This document shows positions 52,667 through 64,000 of a stretch of 64,000 nucleotides of DNA, in pieces. Below the pieces are notes generated by a model, which saw only the letters and a list, made by a program, of their open reading frames with translations, was not told the DNA's origin and ran no database searches. This stretch comes from Thalassia testudinum. Taxonomy: Eukaryota > Streptophyta > Magnoliopsida > Alismatales > Hydrocharitaceae. Location: positions 18,048,501 to 18,112,500 of the forward strand of contig JAZHRO010000024.1 of assembly GCA_037157565.1 (NCBI GenBank), given 5' to 3'. Both the position numbers and the translations under genes were made by a program. Each line of letters opens with the position of its first letter. Position 1 is the first letter of the stretch.

Positions 52667-53967
52667 TTAAAAATCATAATTTTTAATTAATGAACAATAA
52701 CCGGATCTTAATCACCTAAGGGGAAGGAAGAAAGAACCTAAAACTTAACTAACTGTTAGTGTGAGGAATAGAGAAAAGAAGAGAAAGAAGAAGAAGAATG
52801 GCTGTATATATGTATATGTATATGTATATATATATTATGTATATATAAGTATAAATGTATAGTATACTGTAAATAAATAATGTAAAAAGAAGTATACGTT
52901 AGAGTATAGTATATTGTTTGAGCTCATATGTATATATATAAATAACTTGTGAGCTTTAGTGACTGATAAGTGTGTCAATGTAGATAGAATAAGCATCACC
53001 GTAAACCCTCTTTTTGACATTATTCTACGTGCATACTTTTCCTAAGGTTTAGTGACGTTTATATATGTCGCTGTACATATTATATATGTTACGATAGATG
53101 TTAATATATTAAGTTAGGTTAGTATGATCTATATTATAGCATATTATTGTATAGATATGTAAGTATTAGTATTATAAGCTATAAATAGATGTATATAGTA
53201 TTTAATTAAAGTGTTTGATACTTATTTGTAAATAGATGTTTGCAAGTATTTTAGTTCATTCTTTTATACATAAATTGTTTCATTATTTCATTTATTAATT
53301 CATTCATTCATATTTGTACATAAAATCAAAATTTTTAATAAATGAATAGTAACATGGTGTTAATCACCTAAGGAGAAGGAAGAAAGAACTTAAAACTTAA
53401 CTAAGTGTTAGTGTGAGGAACAGAGAAAAGAAGAGAAAGAAGAAGAATGGTCATATATATGTATATGTATATATATATTATGTATATATAGTATAAATGT
53501 ATAGTATACTGTAAATAAATAATGTAATAAGAAATATATATTAGAGTATAGTATATTGTTTGAGCTTATATATGTATATAAATAACTTGTGAGCTTTAGT
53601 GACTGATAAGTGTGTCACTGTAGATAGAATAACTGTCACTGTAGACCCTCCTTTTGACCTTAGTCTATGTGCATACTTTTCCTAAGGTTTAGCGACGTTT
53701 ATATATGTCATTGTACATATTATATATGTTACTATAGATGCTAATATATTAAGTTAGGTTAGTATGATCTATATTATAGCATATTATTGTATAGATATGT
53801 AAGTACTAGTATTATAAGCTATAAATAGACAGTATATAATATTTAATTAAACTGTTTGATCCTTGTTTGTAGATAGATATTTGCAAGCATTTTTGTTCAT
53901 TCTTTTGTACATAAATTGTTTCATTCTTTTATTTATTCATTCATTCATTCATTCATATTTGTACATA
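52667..53967 (+). repeat. Direct tandem duplication, ~650-bp units
   Basis: Unit 1 (52667-53324) and unit 2 (53325-53967) share the whole order: AATCACCTAAGG-GAAGGAAG, GTGTGAGGAA-AGAGAAAAG, a TATGTATATGTATA microsatellite, TAACTTGTGAGCTTTAGTG and a CATTCATTCAT end. A third unit starts at 53968 but fades within 30 bp. Differences are scattered substitutions and small indels in the microsatellites. Confidence 0.88.
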
Positions 53968-54917
53968 AAATCAATCTTTTTGGAATTAAAGAATAATATT
54001 ATAATTAAAGAGTGATGTATATCAATAACTGCCTCCCAGTAAACGACCTGGAATAAATCAGAAAAAATTATGTAATTAAATAAAATTGACGCAACAACAG
54101 TTTGTATTTGAGACATATACTACGAGAACGGCATATTTTTTATACGAACCATGGTCGATCGTTTCTCCTCCCATTCTCGGCTCCCCGCCCACTTCCCATT
54201 AAGCTCCTCACGAGCAAGAGGTCCACTTCTTCACGCCTCGCCAAGCAAGCTTCCCCCACGCAGGATGGTCCCCTGGCCAAAAGAAGCCACCACGACATCT
54301 AATATCACCTGACAAAGAAAACCCTCAAAAACCTACGCCAGGAAAACAAGTCAAGATAAATGTGCAGGAGAGAGGAAAAGCCACAACAGGCACATCAAAA
54401 GACAGTAGCCCATACCTCAACCTACACGTTGATTAAGGGCACGAAGAGGGGCTCACTCCCATCCGAAGAGCTTCACATAACCACTCTTCAGGTGCTCTGC
54501 TGAACATGCAAAAGTTTAGTGACAGAGCTCTACCCAAGGAACAAACAAGTCACAAACGTTCCTCCCCATAACTCTTAAGTCACTCAAGCATGTCCAAAGA
54601 CAATGAAAGGCGGTGAAGCGAGGACCACATGGGACCTCTATTTATAACCCCACCTCACGGGCTCCCGAGGGCGGTAACATCTTTCTACCCCCTGCAGATT
54701 GCTAATTCCCAAGGAACCGAATTCCCCGAGATTCGGCACGGATTCCACAATTGCAAACACATGCTAATAAAACTGTGGGTCAAGGACCTCCATATGTTAT
54801 TACACGATGGATATTCGAAAAGCCTTTCGCACCTTTTCAAAAAGGCCCGAAGTTTCAAGCCATGCCAACTCACAACAACAACAGTTAATATCAGCCTCAG
54901 CATCTCAAGCGAACTGC
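53968..54917. other. Older element sequence, no recognised gene
   Basis: It opens with CTGCCTCCCAGTAAACGACC, similar to the CCTCCCTGAGTTCGACC block near the end of the tRNA-Asp-type LTRs, so it may be the end of another old LTR. The rest resembles the flanks of the solo LTR at 2435-4903 (TCTATTTATAACC at 54640). No protein is recognised. Confidence 0.4.
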
Positions 54918-55205
54918 CGCCTCCCAAGGCTGGCATGGGCTCAGGCTAATGCACCCCACGCCCAACTCCTTCCACCTCCCAAGGTCGGCACGGGCTCGGG
55001 CTAAATACACCACACGTCCAAATTCTGCTGCCTCGTAAGGCTTGTATAAGTTGCGGCTCATTAACCCCACCGCCAGTAATCACCACCTCATAAGGCCAAC
55101 TCGAACTCAGAACAGGTTGCCTCCTAAGGCCAATGTAATCTCGAGTAGATATGCCCCACATTTAAGCAACGTCGCCTCTTAAGGCTGATACGAACTTGGG
55201 CTCAT
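54918..55205 (+). repeat. ~55-60-bp tandem units (CCTCCTAAGGC type)
   Basis: Five or six degenerate units are present, each with GCCTC-YAAGGCY, a GCACGGGCTC-like stretch and CACCCCACG-type sequence. Related to 5210-5425 and 44995-45330. Confidence 0.6.
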
Positions 55206-57844
55206 ACATCCCTAACAAGGGGCCTCTTCCAAACCAACCAGAATGATGGCTTCTCCATCATCTTCCATAACTAACTTAATTTAGATAAGTTCTAAGGTTA
55301 AATTCACGTAATTAACATATTAAAAGAGTATAACTCAATCAGGATTAAAGAGAGAGGAATTAATAGAAAAATGGGTTAATTCTACAATTTTCACGAACAA
55401 TTATGAATGCAGAATAGCTAGAGGGTGAACCTATGGCTAATTAAAGTTCAATTGGGCTTAAATATCTTAAAAGTGAGTTGGTATTGAGTAATTTACGATT
55501 TACATTCAAATTGAATGTTTAATTCTAATTAAAAACCCTAATTTCCACCCCACTTCAATTAAAACAGTTTCGATGGAAACAAATGTAATATAAACCTTCT
55601 AAAAATCAATTCAAAATATTTTATAAGGTTTAGCATAGTCAATTTGACATTCGGAACTCATTTTGACCTAAAACAGAATCAAAGACGGGTATTTGGTATA
55701 ATTTGGTTCTAAGTGTAAATTGATCATGCAAATGACATCAAAACCCAAAATAGAAGTCACCATCAACTTTCTTATGTCCAAATTTGGTTACCATAAAAAT
55801 TTGGGCTCATTTGGACTTCATCTTGGTCAACTTTGCATTTTAGTCCTCAAATCCTGATTTCTTAGAAATGCCCCCTCAACTTTCAATTTCTTTTCAAAAA
55901 TGCCCCTACTAGCAACTACCTCACCTTCCATCTCCACGACTGCCGGCCGCGCAACTCCAGTGAGCCGTTCTCGCAACCTCTGGCCTTCTCGCGCACCAGC
56001 ATGCTATAAACCTTCCTCGCCTGACGCTGTTTCGTTTCATCGCATTTCGGTGAGCTTAACTCCCCTCCTTCCTCCTCAAGCGCCGCCATTAATGCCGACC
56101 TTAGGGCTTCTCAACTCTCTTCGTCGGCCGCTCTACTGTGCAATTGGTAGAGGGTTTCTTCTTCCCGCATCGTCGTCGTGCTTCCCATCAAAGAACTGGC
56201 TCTCCTACTCTCTTCCTCGGCTCCAACTAAACTCGACCTCTCCTCCTTCTCCAAGTCCAGTGAGTCGTTCCCACCTCCTCCGACGTCGCTCTCCCTCTCC
56301 TAGGTACCCCTTCTCCTCTCTCAGTTTCTATAGTTTAGTTTACACATTTTAGATTAGGAAAACACCCACAACATCACCCACGCCACCTTCATCTTCCTCG
56401 CGGACTGCGAACAGTCCGACATAGCTCCGGTGACGTCCTTCACGCTGCTTCGTGCGAAGCTTTCCATCACCGACTATCCCACAACCTTTATCACGCCTCC
56501 ACGAGTAAAAGCCCTAAGTTTATGGGTCGATTACTCGTCGGATCCCCTCGTTGAGCACCACCCGCAGCCATCACCTTCTTCGACCTCGGTGGCTCTCCTC
56601 TAGCCTCCTCTTTCCAATTATCCACTGCCAACACCTCCAGTAGCTTCGGGAGAAGCTTCCCGCCCCCTCGAATTGAAGTTTCGGCATCCTTCGCACCGAA
56701 CCGCCATTGCCAGCGGCACCCACCTTCCTCGACGTCGTTCGACCTCCTCTGCCCTCACCATGACCAAGCAACACTGCCACCATCTTTAGCACGCTCAAGG
56801 GAAGCTTCTCAACTCTTTGTTGAGAGATTCAAGCCTCACTACACCCAACCAACCATCCACTCCATCACCGACTTCCTCGATGTCGTTCACGTCGATCACC
56901 GAGCCAAAGGCCGCTAAGCTTCGCGAGAAGCTTCGAGGCGGTCCAAGGAAGTCGTTCGACCAAATCTTAGGGACCTTCATGCTCTGAATCTCCAGCGTCG
57001 AGCTCCACCAAGTCGCCCCTGCAGCCTTCTCATGCAAGGAGGAAGAAGAGGGAAAGGAGGAAGAAGGTTAAGGACCCATCCGCAAGAAGAAATAAGTTGT
57101 AGGGGCCTAATCGAGGGAAAAGAAAGGTTTCCAGGGACCAACTTACAAACATTCAAGGACTGCTTTGCATAAGAACTAATTCACAGGGGCATATTTGCAA
57201 AGGAAATAAACTTTAGGGACCTCTATGCAAATGATAGAAATTTGTAGGGACCTAAAGAAATGTTTAATGGACCTAATTGCAACAATGCAAGGACATCATT
57301 GAACACTTCCTTTTTATATTAAATCCTTATTTCATTTATTAGATTATTTGATCACCTTTGAAATGATATTTTCTAAAATTAATTACTTGAATGCTTAAGC
57401 ACATTATTCTCATATTAACTTTTGCTAAGCATTAATTGAATTTCCTAAATTGTAGTAATGGGTTTTGGACTCCATTTAAATCATTTTAAACTAGATTTTA
57501 TGCATTAAAAGAATAGCTCTAAGAGATCTAGTTATCAAGATTAATTCTGTGAAATCCAAAATAGTGATATTTGTGCATTTCATTGCTTTCAGAGACGACC
57601 TTGAATTTCTTTTTTATTAATTCGAGTATTATAAATTTAGATGTTTGATTCGCTTTAATTACTATACTACGACGCAACGTATTTTTGAAACGATCGAAGC
57701 GAGTTGAACACAAAAGCAGGTCAAGGCCACCTAACTCTTTAATCGTAAATGCTTCTCTCGCTGCAATACAGCTGGAAGAACATCTGGAAGCATTACCTAC
57801 CATGGAGTTTTAGCCACTCTCACTACTCTCTCAGCAATTCACAC
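55206..57844. other. Spacer or old LTR sequence, no recognised gene
   Basis: 55206-55870 is AT-rich. 55880-57060 is C-rich with a 150-codon plus-strand frame (55900-56352) of low-complexity Ser/Pro/Leu composition that I do not think is a gene. 57100-57300 repeats AGGGACCT-like words. No RNA gene was seen. Confidence 0.45.
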
Positions 57845-58010
57845 TAGCTAAAGATTGAGGGCATATGATAAGGGGAGAAAAATGTCATTGGATCCAAAAC
57901 TCCGCAAATGACCCAACAGAGGATTCGGCTATCCGGATACAACGCGTACAAGTGGAACCGACAACCTGTCCCACCCAAGACCAGCTGGATCCCAATTGGC
58001 ACCAACCTAG
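57845..58010 (+). mobile_element. LTR-like remnant (same family as 25931-26427)
   Basis: It shares the GAGGATTCGGCTATCCGGAT, CCCACC-AAGACCAG and GGATCCCAATTGG blocks with 25935-26035. Truncated by the chromovirus LTR starting at 58011. Confidence 0.5.
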
Positions 58011-60683
58011 TGAAATGACCCGTCGCCCTTTTAGTCAAATAAGACGTCTGGAGTGTCAGTCAAACGTCTGTCCAGATGTCTGGACATAGGTCAGGATGTT
58101 CGAAAGTGGGAAATATCATACGTTCTTTCCGCTCTGCATGCGGGCGGTGCGTAGAGTCTTTCTCTCTCCTCCATCCCCTCACCTCAAACCCTAAATCCTT
58201 CCTATTTAAACCCCCCATCTACACTCTACCCCCCCCCCCCCCCCACTACTCGAGCCACCGCCATCTCCACCTCCACCTTCTCCTTGCATTCAGCCATGCC
58301 CCACCAGCCTCTCGACTCTACTACAGCCGCGGTGAGGAAGGAAAGGAGCAAGCGAGGGAGAACGGGGAAGAGCGAGAGCAAGAGAGTGCGAGGGAGTGAG
58401 GGGATAGCAAAGGAGAGGGACGACGACCGCGGGAACTCGGTGGAGCTCGAGGAGTTCGTGGGAGAGAGGAGGATGCCAGCGGGGAGCTTCTCAAGCTCCT
58501 ACGGCTGCTGGAGGTGCCGCTGCGTCCTCTACGGGCAGAGGCGCGAGCAGGGCGAGCTGCGCAGGGGAGTTCTGGATATTGGTTTCCAGTATTAGACATC
58601 TGGGACATCGACCAGACGTCTGGAGAGGCAATAGGACGTCCGGAGCTAAAGCCAGACGTCTGAAAGCATATTATTGTGTAGAGGTACATGGTCCCTACGC
58701 TACTTTCCACCATGCATACTGTAGCGTAGGAATGTCTGGCTGAAAATAGGTCTGCGATTTTTGTACGCAGGTGCAAGGCGTTGGAAAGGCACGTGGTGCG
58801 TCTTTCCAAGCACTTTTGGACCTCTGACCACATCACCAGATGTGCGACGGCACTTCCAGACGACTAGAAGGAGGGTCACATGTCTGGAACCCTCCTTAGA
58901 CGGTTACAGAGGAGTCTGGACACCTGAGGCAGCCGTAGGAAGTGAGGTAAGATCTGACGTCTTTCAAGATGTCTGGGACTAGTCCCAGACGTCTGATTTT
59001 GGACAGTAACCATGTTTTTGGCTCGTTCAGAGCCCAAACGGAATCGGATTTCCGCAAACGAAGTACCGTTGTTTTCCACTGGAGTTCCTATACATGTGAG
59101 TGTTGGGTACCTACTATTTTGACCTCGTTTGATGTAAATTAGTCACTTGTACAGGTTACCAGCAGGTAGCATGTTTGAGGCCCGCAAAGACGATGAGATC
59201 TCCGATGCAGGCCCCCATTCCTCCCATGATACCCTGTAGAGTGGTTTAATTCAGTTGTTAATATTTAAATAAGAATGTGCTTGTTTAGAATAATTGGATC
59301 GAACTTTAGGATGTGGAATGAACCCTAGGGTAGAAATGTATGAGCCTGTTTTGAGCTGTACTGTTTACTTGAGTGAAAGTTTTAAATAATTTCTAGCAAT
59401 GGTATCAGTTTAATTAAGAGATACTATTTTAGACATGAAAATACGAGCTGCCTGTATGTGATGGAAAAATGAGAATTGGATAGTGTGATCCAGATATTGA
59501 TAATGAGATAAATATGAGCATGAACCCTAGGGGAATTAGGAGTAGAACTCCTATGTACGAAAGGAAATCTGGTATGTAGATAGGAAGTGAGTTGGCCCTT
59601 GTGTACACGGTACCAAGGAGAGCAACTGTCCCTTTTAGTGTAGAGGGGGAGCCAGCCACTCCTTGGGTTGAGAACCAGGGTAGGATGGTCACTCTACATC
59701 GACTCCTGTTTAGCCCTCACGTACATAGTACCGAGGTGTGCTACTAGTGTAAGGAGGGAGCTAGCCGCCCCACGGGGCCCAGGGTTAGAACTAGCCAACC
59801 TACACAGACTTTTAGGCCCTCTGGGCAAACTAGGGTAGTCAGATGAGGGTACGTGGACTGTGGAGGGGTGAGACCCTTGTTTGGTTCTAAGGGCCAAGTC
59901 CCCTGTTCTGAGAAGGTAAGGCCCTATACTGTTCCGTGCTGTACTTTAGGCGTACCCGCTAACGGAAACGACTGACCATGTGCCAGTGCGGGGTAGCTAC
60001 CCGTGCACTTATCACACATGCCGTAGTCACCGATACATCGCGATAGTGACTTCGGGGTGGCTGACTGGGTGTAGGACTACCGCGGGGGACTCTCCCAGCC
60101 AGGAGAGCACCACGTGTACCTTCTACTCCATGGAAAAGACTGCAATCAAGATCGTCCCCACAAGGAACAGGCAAGATCAAGAAATACTTGGATCCTTTGT
60201 GAAATAAATGAACCAGAAATACATAAATGAGATAAATAGAAATGAGAATAGAACCTGGTTACTTGTTTTACTTTACTTGCACATAAATAATGTAAACACC
60301 ACACTAGTCAGGACCTAGAGTTGAGCAGTCCGAGTTTCCGGCTGCAGAGGATGCTGAGCCCAGTCGAGCCCAATCGTAGTCGTTTCTTTCCAACCCTGTT
60401 GTTTTCTGCTGTTATAGTGAGTGATAGACATCTATGTTACTATTCCTGTTACTTTCTGTCTTCTTTTCCGCTGTGTTGTTGTGATGGCATGTATTACTTT
60501 GTTGAGACTTTTAGCTCTGTTGTTCCTTTACGTCTCGTGTTTCCTTATGCTTAGTTATATTGCATGTGTGAATGTGGTTTATTTCCTACTTTTGATTATT
60601 TCTCGTTGGACAACTAGGTCTTGGAATTAGTCGAGGTGAGCTGGTCTTGGGTCCTATAGGGATCTAGGAAGTGGGTCGTAATA
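58011..60683 (+). mobile_element. 5' LTR of a family B chromovirus (2673 bp)
   Basis: It starts TGAAATGACC and ends GTCGTAATA, where the final CA has become TA. It holds palindromes (58041-58085 and 58590-58995), TATTTAAA at 58193, a 16-C run (58229-58244), donor-like GAG|GTAAGA at ~58947, two ~110-bp units (59595-59800) and acceptor-like AGTCAG before 60312. The primer site and gag follow, so this is a true 5' LTR. Confidence 0.85.
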
Positions 60684-60686
60684 AGA

Positions 60687-60702
60687 TGATATCAGAGTAA
60701 GG
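60687..60702 (+). promoter_or_regulatory. Mutated primer-binding site, initiator-Met tRNA
   Basis: TGATATCAGAGTAAGG differs from TGGTATCAGAGCAAGG at two bases, both G-to-A or C-to-T, as expected from decay of methylated cytosines. Confidence 0.8.
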
Positions 60703-60867
60703 TCATCCCGAGAAATGAACCAATTGGTTCAAGAATAACCACTCACGTGCACATAACTAGGATGCCATTACAATGTATCGCTTTGATACTCATTTCTGAG
60801 TCTTTTCTCGATGTAATCCGGTATCATTGACAACTCTTGTTCTATCTCTTGCATCTCCTTGCAATAG

Positions 60868-61375
60868 ATGTCTCATCGAGGAGTTCCCGAGGCAGGCCGT
60901 GGTCGTGGCTGTGGACGAGGTCGGAGAGGTGGACGTGCCGAACCTGAGGCACCAGTTGACCCACCGATTTTCCCGGGCATTCAGGCCCAAGATCTTGCCC
61001 AACTGATCAAAGACATTGTGCAAGAGGAGCTCCAGCACCCTCCTCGGGCACCTCTCCCTAAGGACGTGGAGGGGGAGTCCTCGATGGGACAGCGAGATCG
61101 TCGCAGTGCCAGACGAGCAGGAGGGAGAGGGGGTGATCCTCCACCACCCCCACCACCCTCTGACACTTCTAAGCACAATCCCTCCTTACCAGGAGGAGTA
61201 CCTGTTCCCCGCTACAGCTACACCACGAGCTTTTCGGACAGTTCCGGAAGCTGAAGCCCCCCTCCTTCAAGGAGGATGAGAGCCCATCTGAGGCAGAGGA
61301 TTGGCTGGAGTAGATAGAGAAGGTGTTCAACACCCTTCGCCCTCCTGCGGAGTGCCGCATGCCCTTTGCCACGTA
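60868..61375 (+). pseudogene. gag N-terminal fragment
   Basis: ATG 60868 opens MSHRGVPEAGRGRGCGRGRR and continues through FPGIQAQDLAQLIKDIVQEE, a proline-rich linker and, after a frameshift near 61250, KPPSFKEDESPSEAEDWLE-type sequence, a TAG, and AECRMPFATY. Homology ends at ~61375 where the family C LTR begins. It is the same protein as the gag of the minus-strand element, and this copy confirms where that gag was split. Confidence 0.85.
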
Positions 61376-64000
61376 TTATTAAGACCCGTGCTGTTAGAGC
61401 CCTCTAAGACGCATGGGATTTGGGTCAGACATCTGGACATATTCCCAGACGTCTGGAAATCAAAATTTTCGTGTACGTCCTTGCATCTGCACGCGTGCTG
61501 CATGCAAACAGTACGCAGCCTCATTTTCTTCTCTCCTTCTCTCTCATCTCGTCGACGAAACCCTAACCCAGCGCCTACTTAAATCCCCCTCCTCTCCCCT
61601 GTTCACCTCACCTTCAACCACCCTTCTTCTTCCTCCAGCGAGAGCGGTGAGCAGCAAGTAGCGAGCAGCGGGCGTGAGCGGCGTGCGAGGAGAGGAGCAG
61701 CGAGGGGAGGAGAGGAGAGCAAGCGTGCAAGCTCGTGAGAGAGCTCGCCGGAAAGCTCACGGCCGGTCTGGCATGCGCAAGGAAGAGAGGTGCGTCGGGG
61801 AGTTTCTCCCCGACACTGCTACAGCCAGAGCAGCGGGCGCGGCGCGGCCGCGCGCGGCGCGAGAAGGCAGAGGCAGTTTCTAGTTCTAGGATTTTCCCAG
61901 AATCAGACGTCTAGATCGACATCCAGACGACGCAAACGACGTCTGGATGAGGTTCCAAACGACTAAGAGGTAAGTTCCACAACGTACACCTTCTTTGCGG
62001 ATACGGCCATGCAGGCCATTCCCCTGAGGCACTATCCCGTGCCATATTGAGGAGATTTGCATCGATGCGTGCAAGATTCACTTCGGGAAGGCGTGAAACA
62101 CGCCCTCCCACGCAGTTCAGACGTCTGGGTGAGGCACCAGATGGCTGAAAGCGTCTCCAGACGTCCGGAGAGGTGGTCGGACGTCTGGAACTGGGTCCTG
62201 GCAGTTCAGTGGAGTTCCTAGAATCTGAGGAGTAGCGCAGAGTTGAGGTATGGTTCTGGACTCTTTTAAGACATCTGGAAGGTGTTCCAGACGTCTAATA
62301 TGAATTAGAATTACTGTTTTTGACCCGTTTAGGGTCCGTTTGAGGTCTGATTTCTGCAATTAAGATTCTGTTGTTCTCCGTTTAAGTTCCTCTACTTGTT
62401 GGAATACCTTTATCTTGTTCTAAGTGGTCCCTTGTGATTGATCCTTGTGATAGGACCTCATTCCGTTGCAGATTTGGGGTTTACTGAGGCACGTGGACCT
62501 GCCGATCAAGCTCCCATTACTCTTGGGTTTACTGGTAGAGTGGATTCCCCTAGTTTAATTACAAACATGAATGCATATGTGGAATGAATGTTAGATCCTA
62601 GGGTATGGCATAAATCCTAGGACTAGAAACACTGGAATATTGTATGGAATGTATGAATTGCAGTCTTGGATGAGTAAATAGAATAATAACAATTGCCTGT
62701 AAATGGATAACAGCTGTCTGTAAAATGTAAAGTACTATTGTTAGCAAATTATTGCATGTAAATTCCTATTGTTTACGATTAAATATGAGCTGCCTGTATA
62801 TGAACTGGAAATGGAAGATTGAATGTTGGAAACACGAGCTACCTGCGAATAAACCTGGAATGTGAACAATAAAGTTACATGTTACATGTGTAGAACATAT
62901 GAAATGGAAATAAAAATGATGAAACCTGGTATGTCTTGGCCTGAGAAACATGAGCATGAACCCTACGGGGAATTAGGAGATGAGCTCCTAGAAGTAAATG
63001 GAATGGATCTAGGAATGTGCTGGGAAGTGTGATGTCCCTTGAGTACATGGTACCAAGGGAAGCACATGTTACCTCTTAGTGTAGAGGGGAGCTTGCCACC
63101 TTCGGGTCGAGACCTGGGGTGGGTTTGGCCACTTTGCACCGACTCTTTAGCCCTCGTGTACACTGTACCGGGGAGAGCTACTAGTGTAGGGAGAGAGCTA
63201 GCCACCGCACGGGGCCCGGGGTTCAGCTAGCTGCCTTACACCGACTTGTTAGGCCCACTAGGCAAACCAGGGTAATCAGGCGAGGGTGCGCGGACTGTGG
63301 AGGGGTGAGACCCCTGTTTGGTTCTTAGGGGCTAGACCCCTGTTACTAAGAGGGTTATGCCCTATACTGGTTCCGTGCTGTGCTTTGGGTGCACCCGCTA
63401 ATGGAAAAGACTAACCGCGTGCCAGTGTAGGGTAGCTACCCGTGCACTTATTGCACGTGCCGTAGTCACCGTTCCGTCTGTCCGTGACCTTGGGGTGGTT
63501 GACTGAGTGTAGGACCACCATGGGGGACTCTCCCGGCTAAGAGAGCACTACATGCTACTTCTACTCTTCGGAAAAGATTGCAATCAAGATCGTTCCCACG
63601 AGGAACATTCGAGATCAAGAAAGAGACCTGATAAATAAACCAAGTGATGGAAGAATGAATAAATAGTAAAGAGAGAAAGAAATTGAAAAACAACAGCTAC
63701 CTATCCACCTTTATAGTTTTAATTAGCTGGTTGCCACTCTACTCAGCGTTCGCTGATTTCATGTACTCATAACATTTTTCAGGTCCATGTGTTGAGCAGC
63801 CAGAGCCTACGGCTGCAGAGGGTGCTGGGCCCTGTAGAGCCTAGTAGTTGTAGCTTTCTGTTGTACTCCGTTTCCGGTTGTAGTGGGTAGTTGTTACACT
63901 CCTGTACTCTTTTATTGTGAACTTTATATTCCTGTACCTGTTTAATTTTCTACTGTTGTGGTGGTGTGTACTGTAGTAGTTACTTCTTTACTGCTGTACT
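61376..64000 (+). mobile_element. Family C chromovirus LTR, cut by window edge
   Basis: It is inserted in gag of the preceding element. The likely start is TGTTAGAGCCC at 61392, but gag homology already stops at ~61375, so a few bases are unassigned. In family order it has palindromes (61430-61460, 61900-61965, 62115-62300), ACTTAAAT at 61578, a GC-rich leader, donor-like sites at ~61969 (AGAG|GTAAGT) and 62248, CCTAGG sequence (62590-62625), two ~110-bp units (63030-63255), acceptor TTTTTCAG at 63775-63782 and the exon-like frame 63783-63844. About 130 bp should remain beyond the window. Confidence 0.85.
61794..61814 (+). other. 9-bp hairpin with TTT loop
   Basis: GTCGGGGAG, TTT, CTCCCCGAC: a perfect inverted repeat in the GC-rich leader of the family C LTR. 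Too short and context-poor to assign a role; it could fold in the leader RNA. Confidence 0.6.

Noticed and set aside
55900..56352. 150-codon Ser/Pro/Leu-rich frame
   Set aside because: Low complexity, no family resemblance, and located in C-rich repeat-like DNA. It is not supportable as a gene.

Overview
This window looks like plant nuclear DNA, probably from a monocot. The only intact host gene is a BURP-domain gene with a very GC-rich, C-ending codon style. Almost everything else is nested LTR retrotransposons in AT-rich spacer. There are no bacterial-type operons, rRNA genes or CRISPR arrays.

Layout from left to right. 1-844 is the end of a long chromovirus LTR (called family A here). 845-5455 is a decayed element carrying a putative gypsy-type transposon domain on the minus strand, split by a solo LTR of a related family B (2435-4903). 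7150-8346 is a small element with long terminal inverted repeats that carries a broken C-terminal piece of an EXO70 exocyst gene, a Pack-MULE-like structure. 9346-11319 is an uninterrupted 657-codon gene for a polygalacturonase-1 non-catalytic beta-subunit-like (PG1beta/BURP) cell-wall protein, followed by 1.5 kb of AT-rich DNA.

13075-24603 is a minus-strand family B LTR interrupted by a complete-ended Ty3/gypsy chromovirus (14010-22931, + strand, 5-bp target duplication CGGTG). That insert has 2.7-kb LTRs, an initiator-Met tRNA primer site, and internal deletions in gag and integrase. 26428-42067 is a second family A element on the minus strand with a nearly full gag-pol, degraded by stops. 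Its gag is split by 33820-39709, an unrelated non-autonomous element with a tRNA-Asp primer site, a 609-codon open frame of unknown function, and no pol or 3' LTR.

42068-58010 is older repeat debris. It contains a solo LTR of the tRNA-Asp family (43216-44932, duplication GCAAG), a Ty1/copia-type solo LTR (45960-47652) and a 650-bp tandem duplication (52667-53967). 58011-61375 is the 5' end of a family B element (LTR, mutated primer site, start of gag). It is interrupted by an LTR of a third related family C that runs off the right edge.

The most unusual signals are inside the LTRs. First, arrays of the perfect palindrome CAGACGTCTG occur in three chromovirus LTR families and also in the copia-type LTR. 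Second, splice-site-like signals bracket a short segment whose reading frame and stop codon are kept across nine LTR copies. Third, a 12-bp-stem hairpin sits beside the palindrome array. Fourth, the tRNA-Asp-primed family carries a tRNA-like A-box/B-box module. All alignments were made by eye, so percentages and outer boundaries are approximate.
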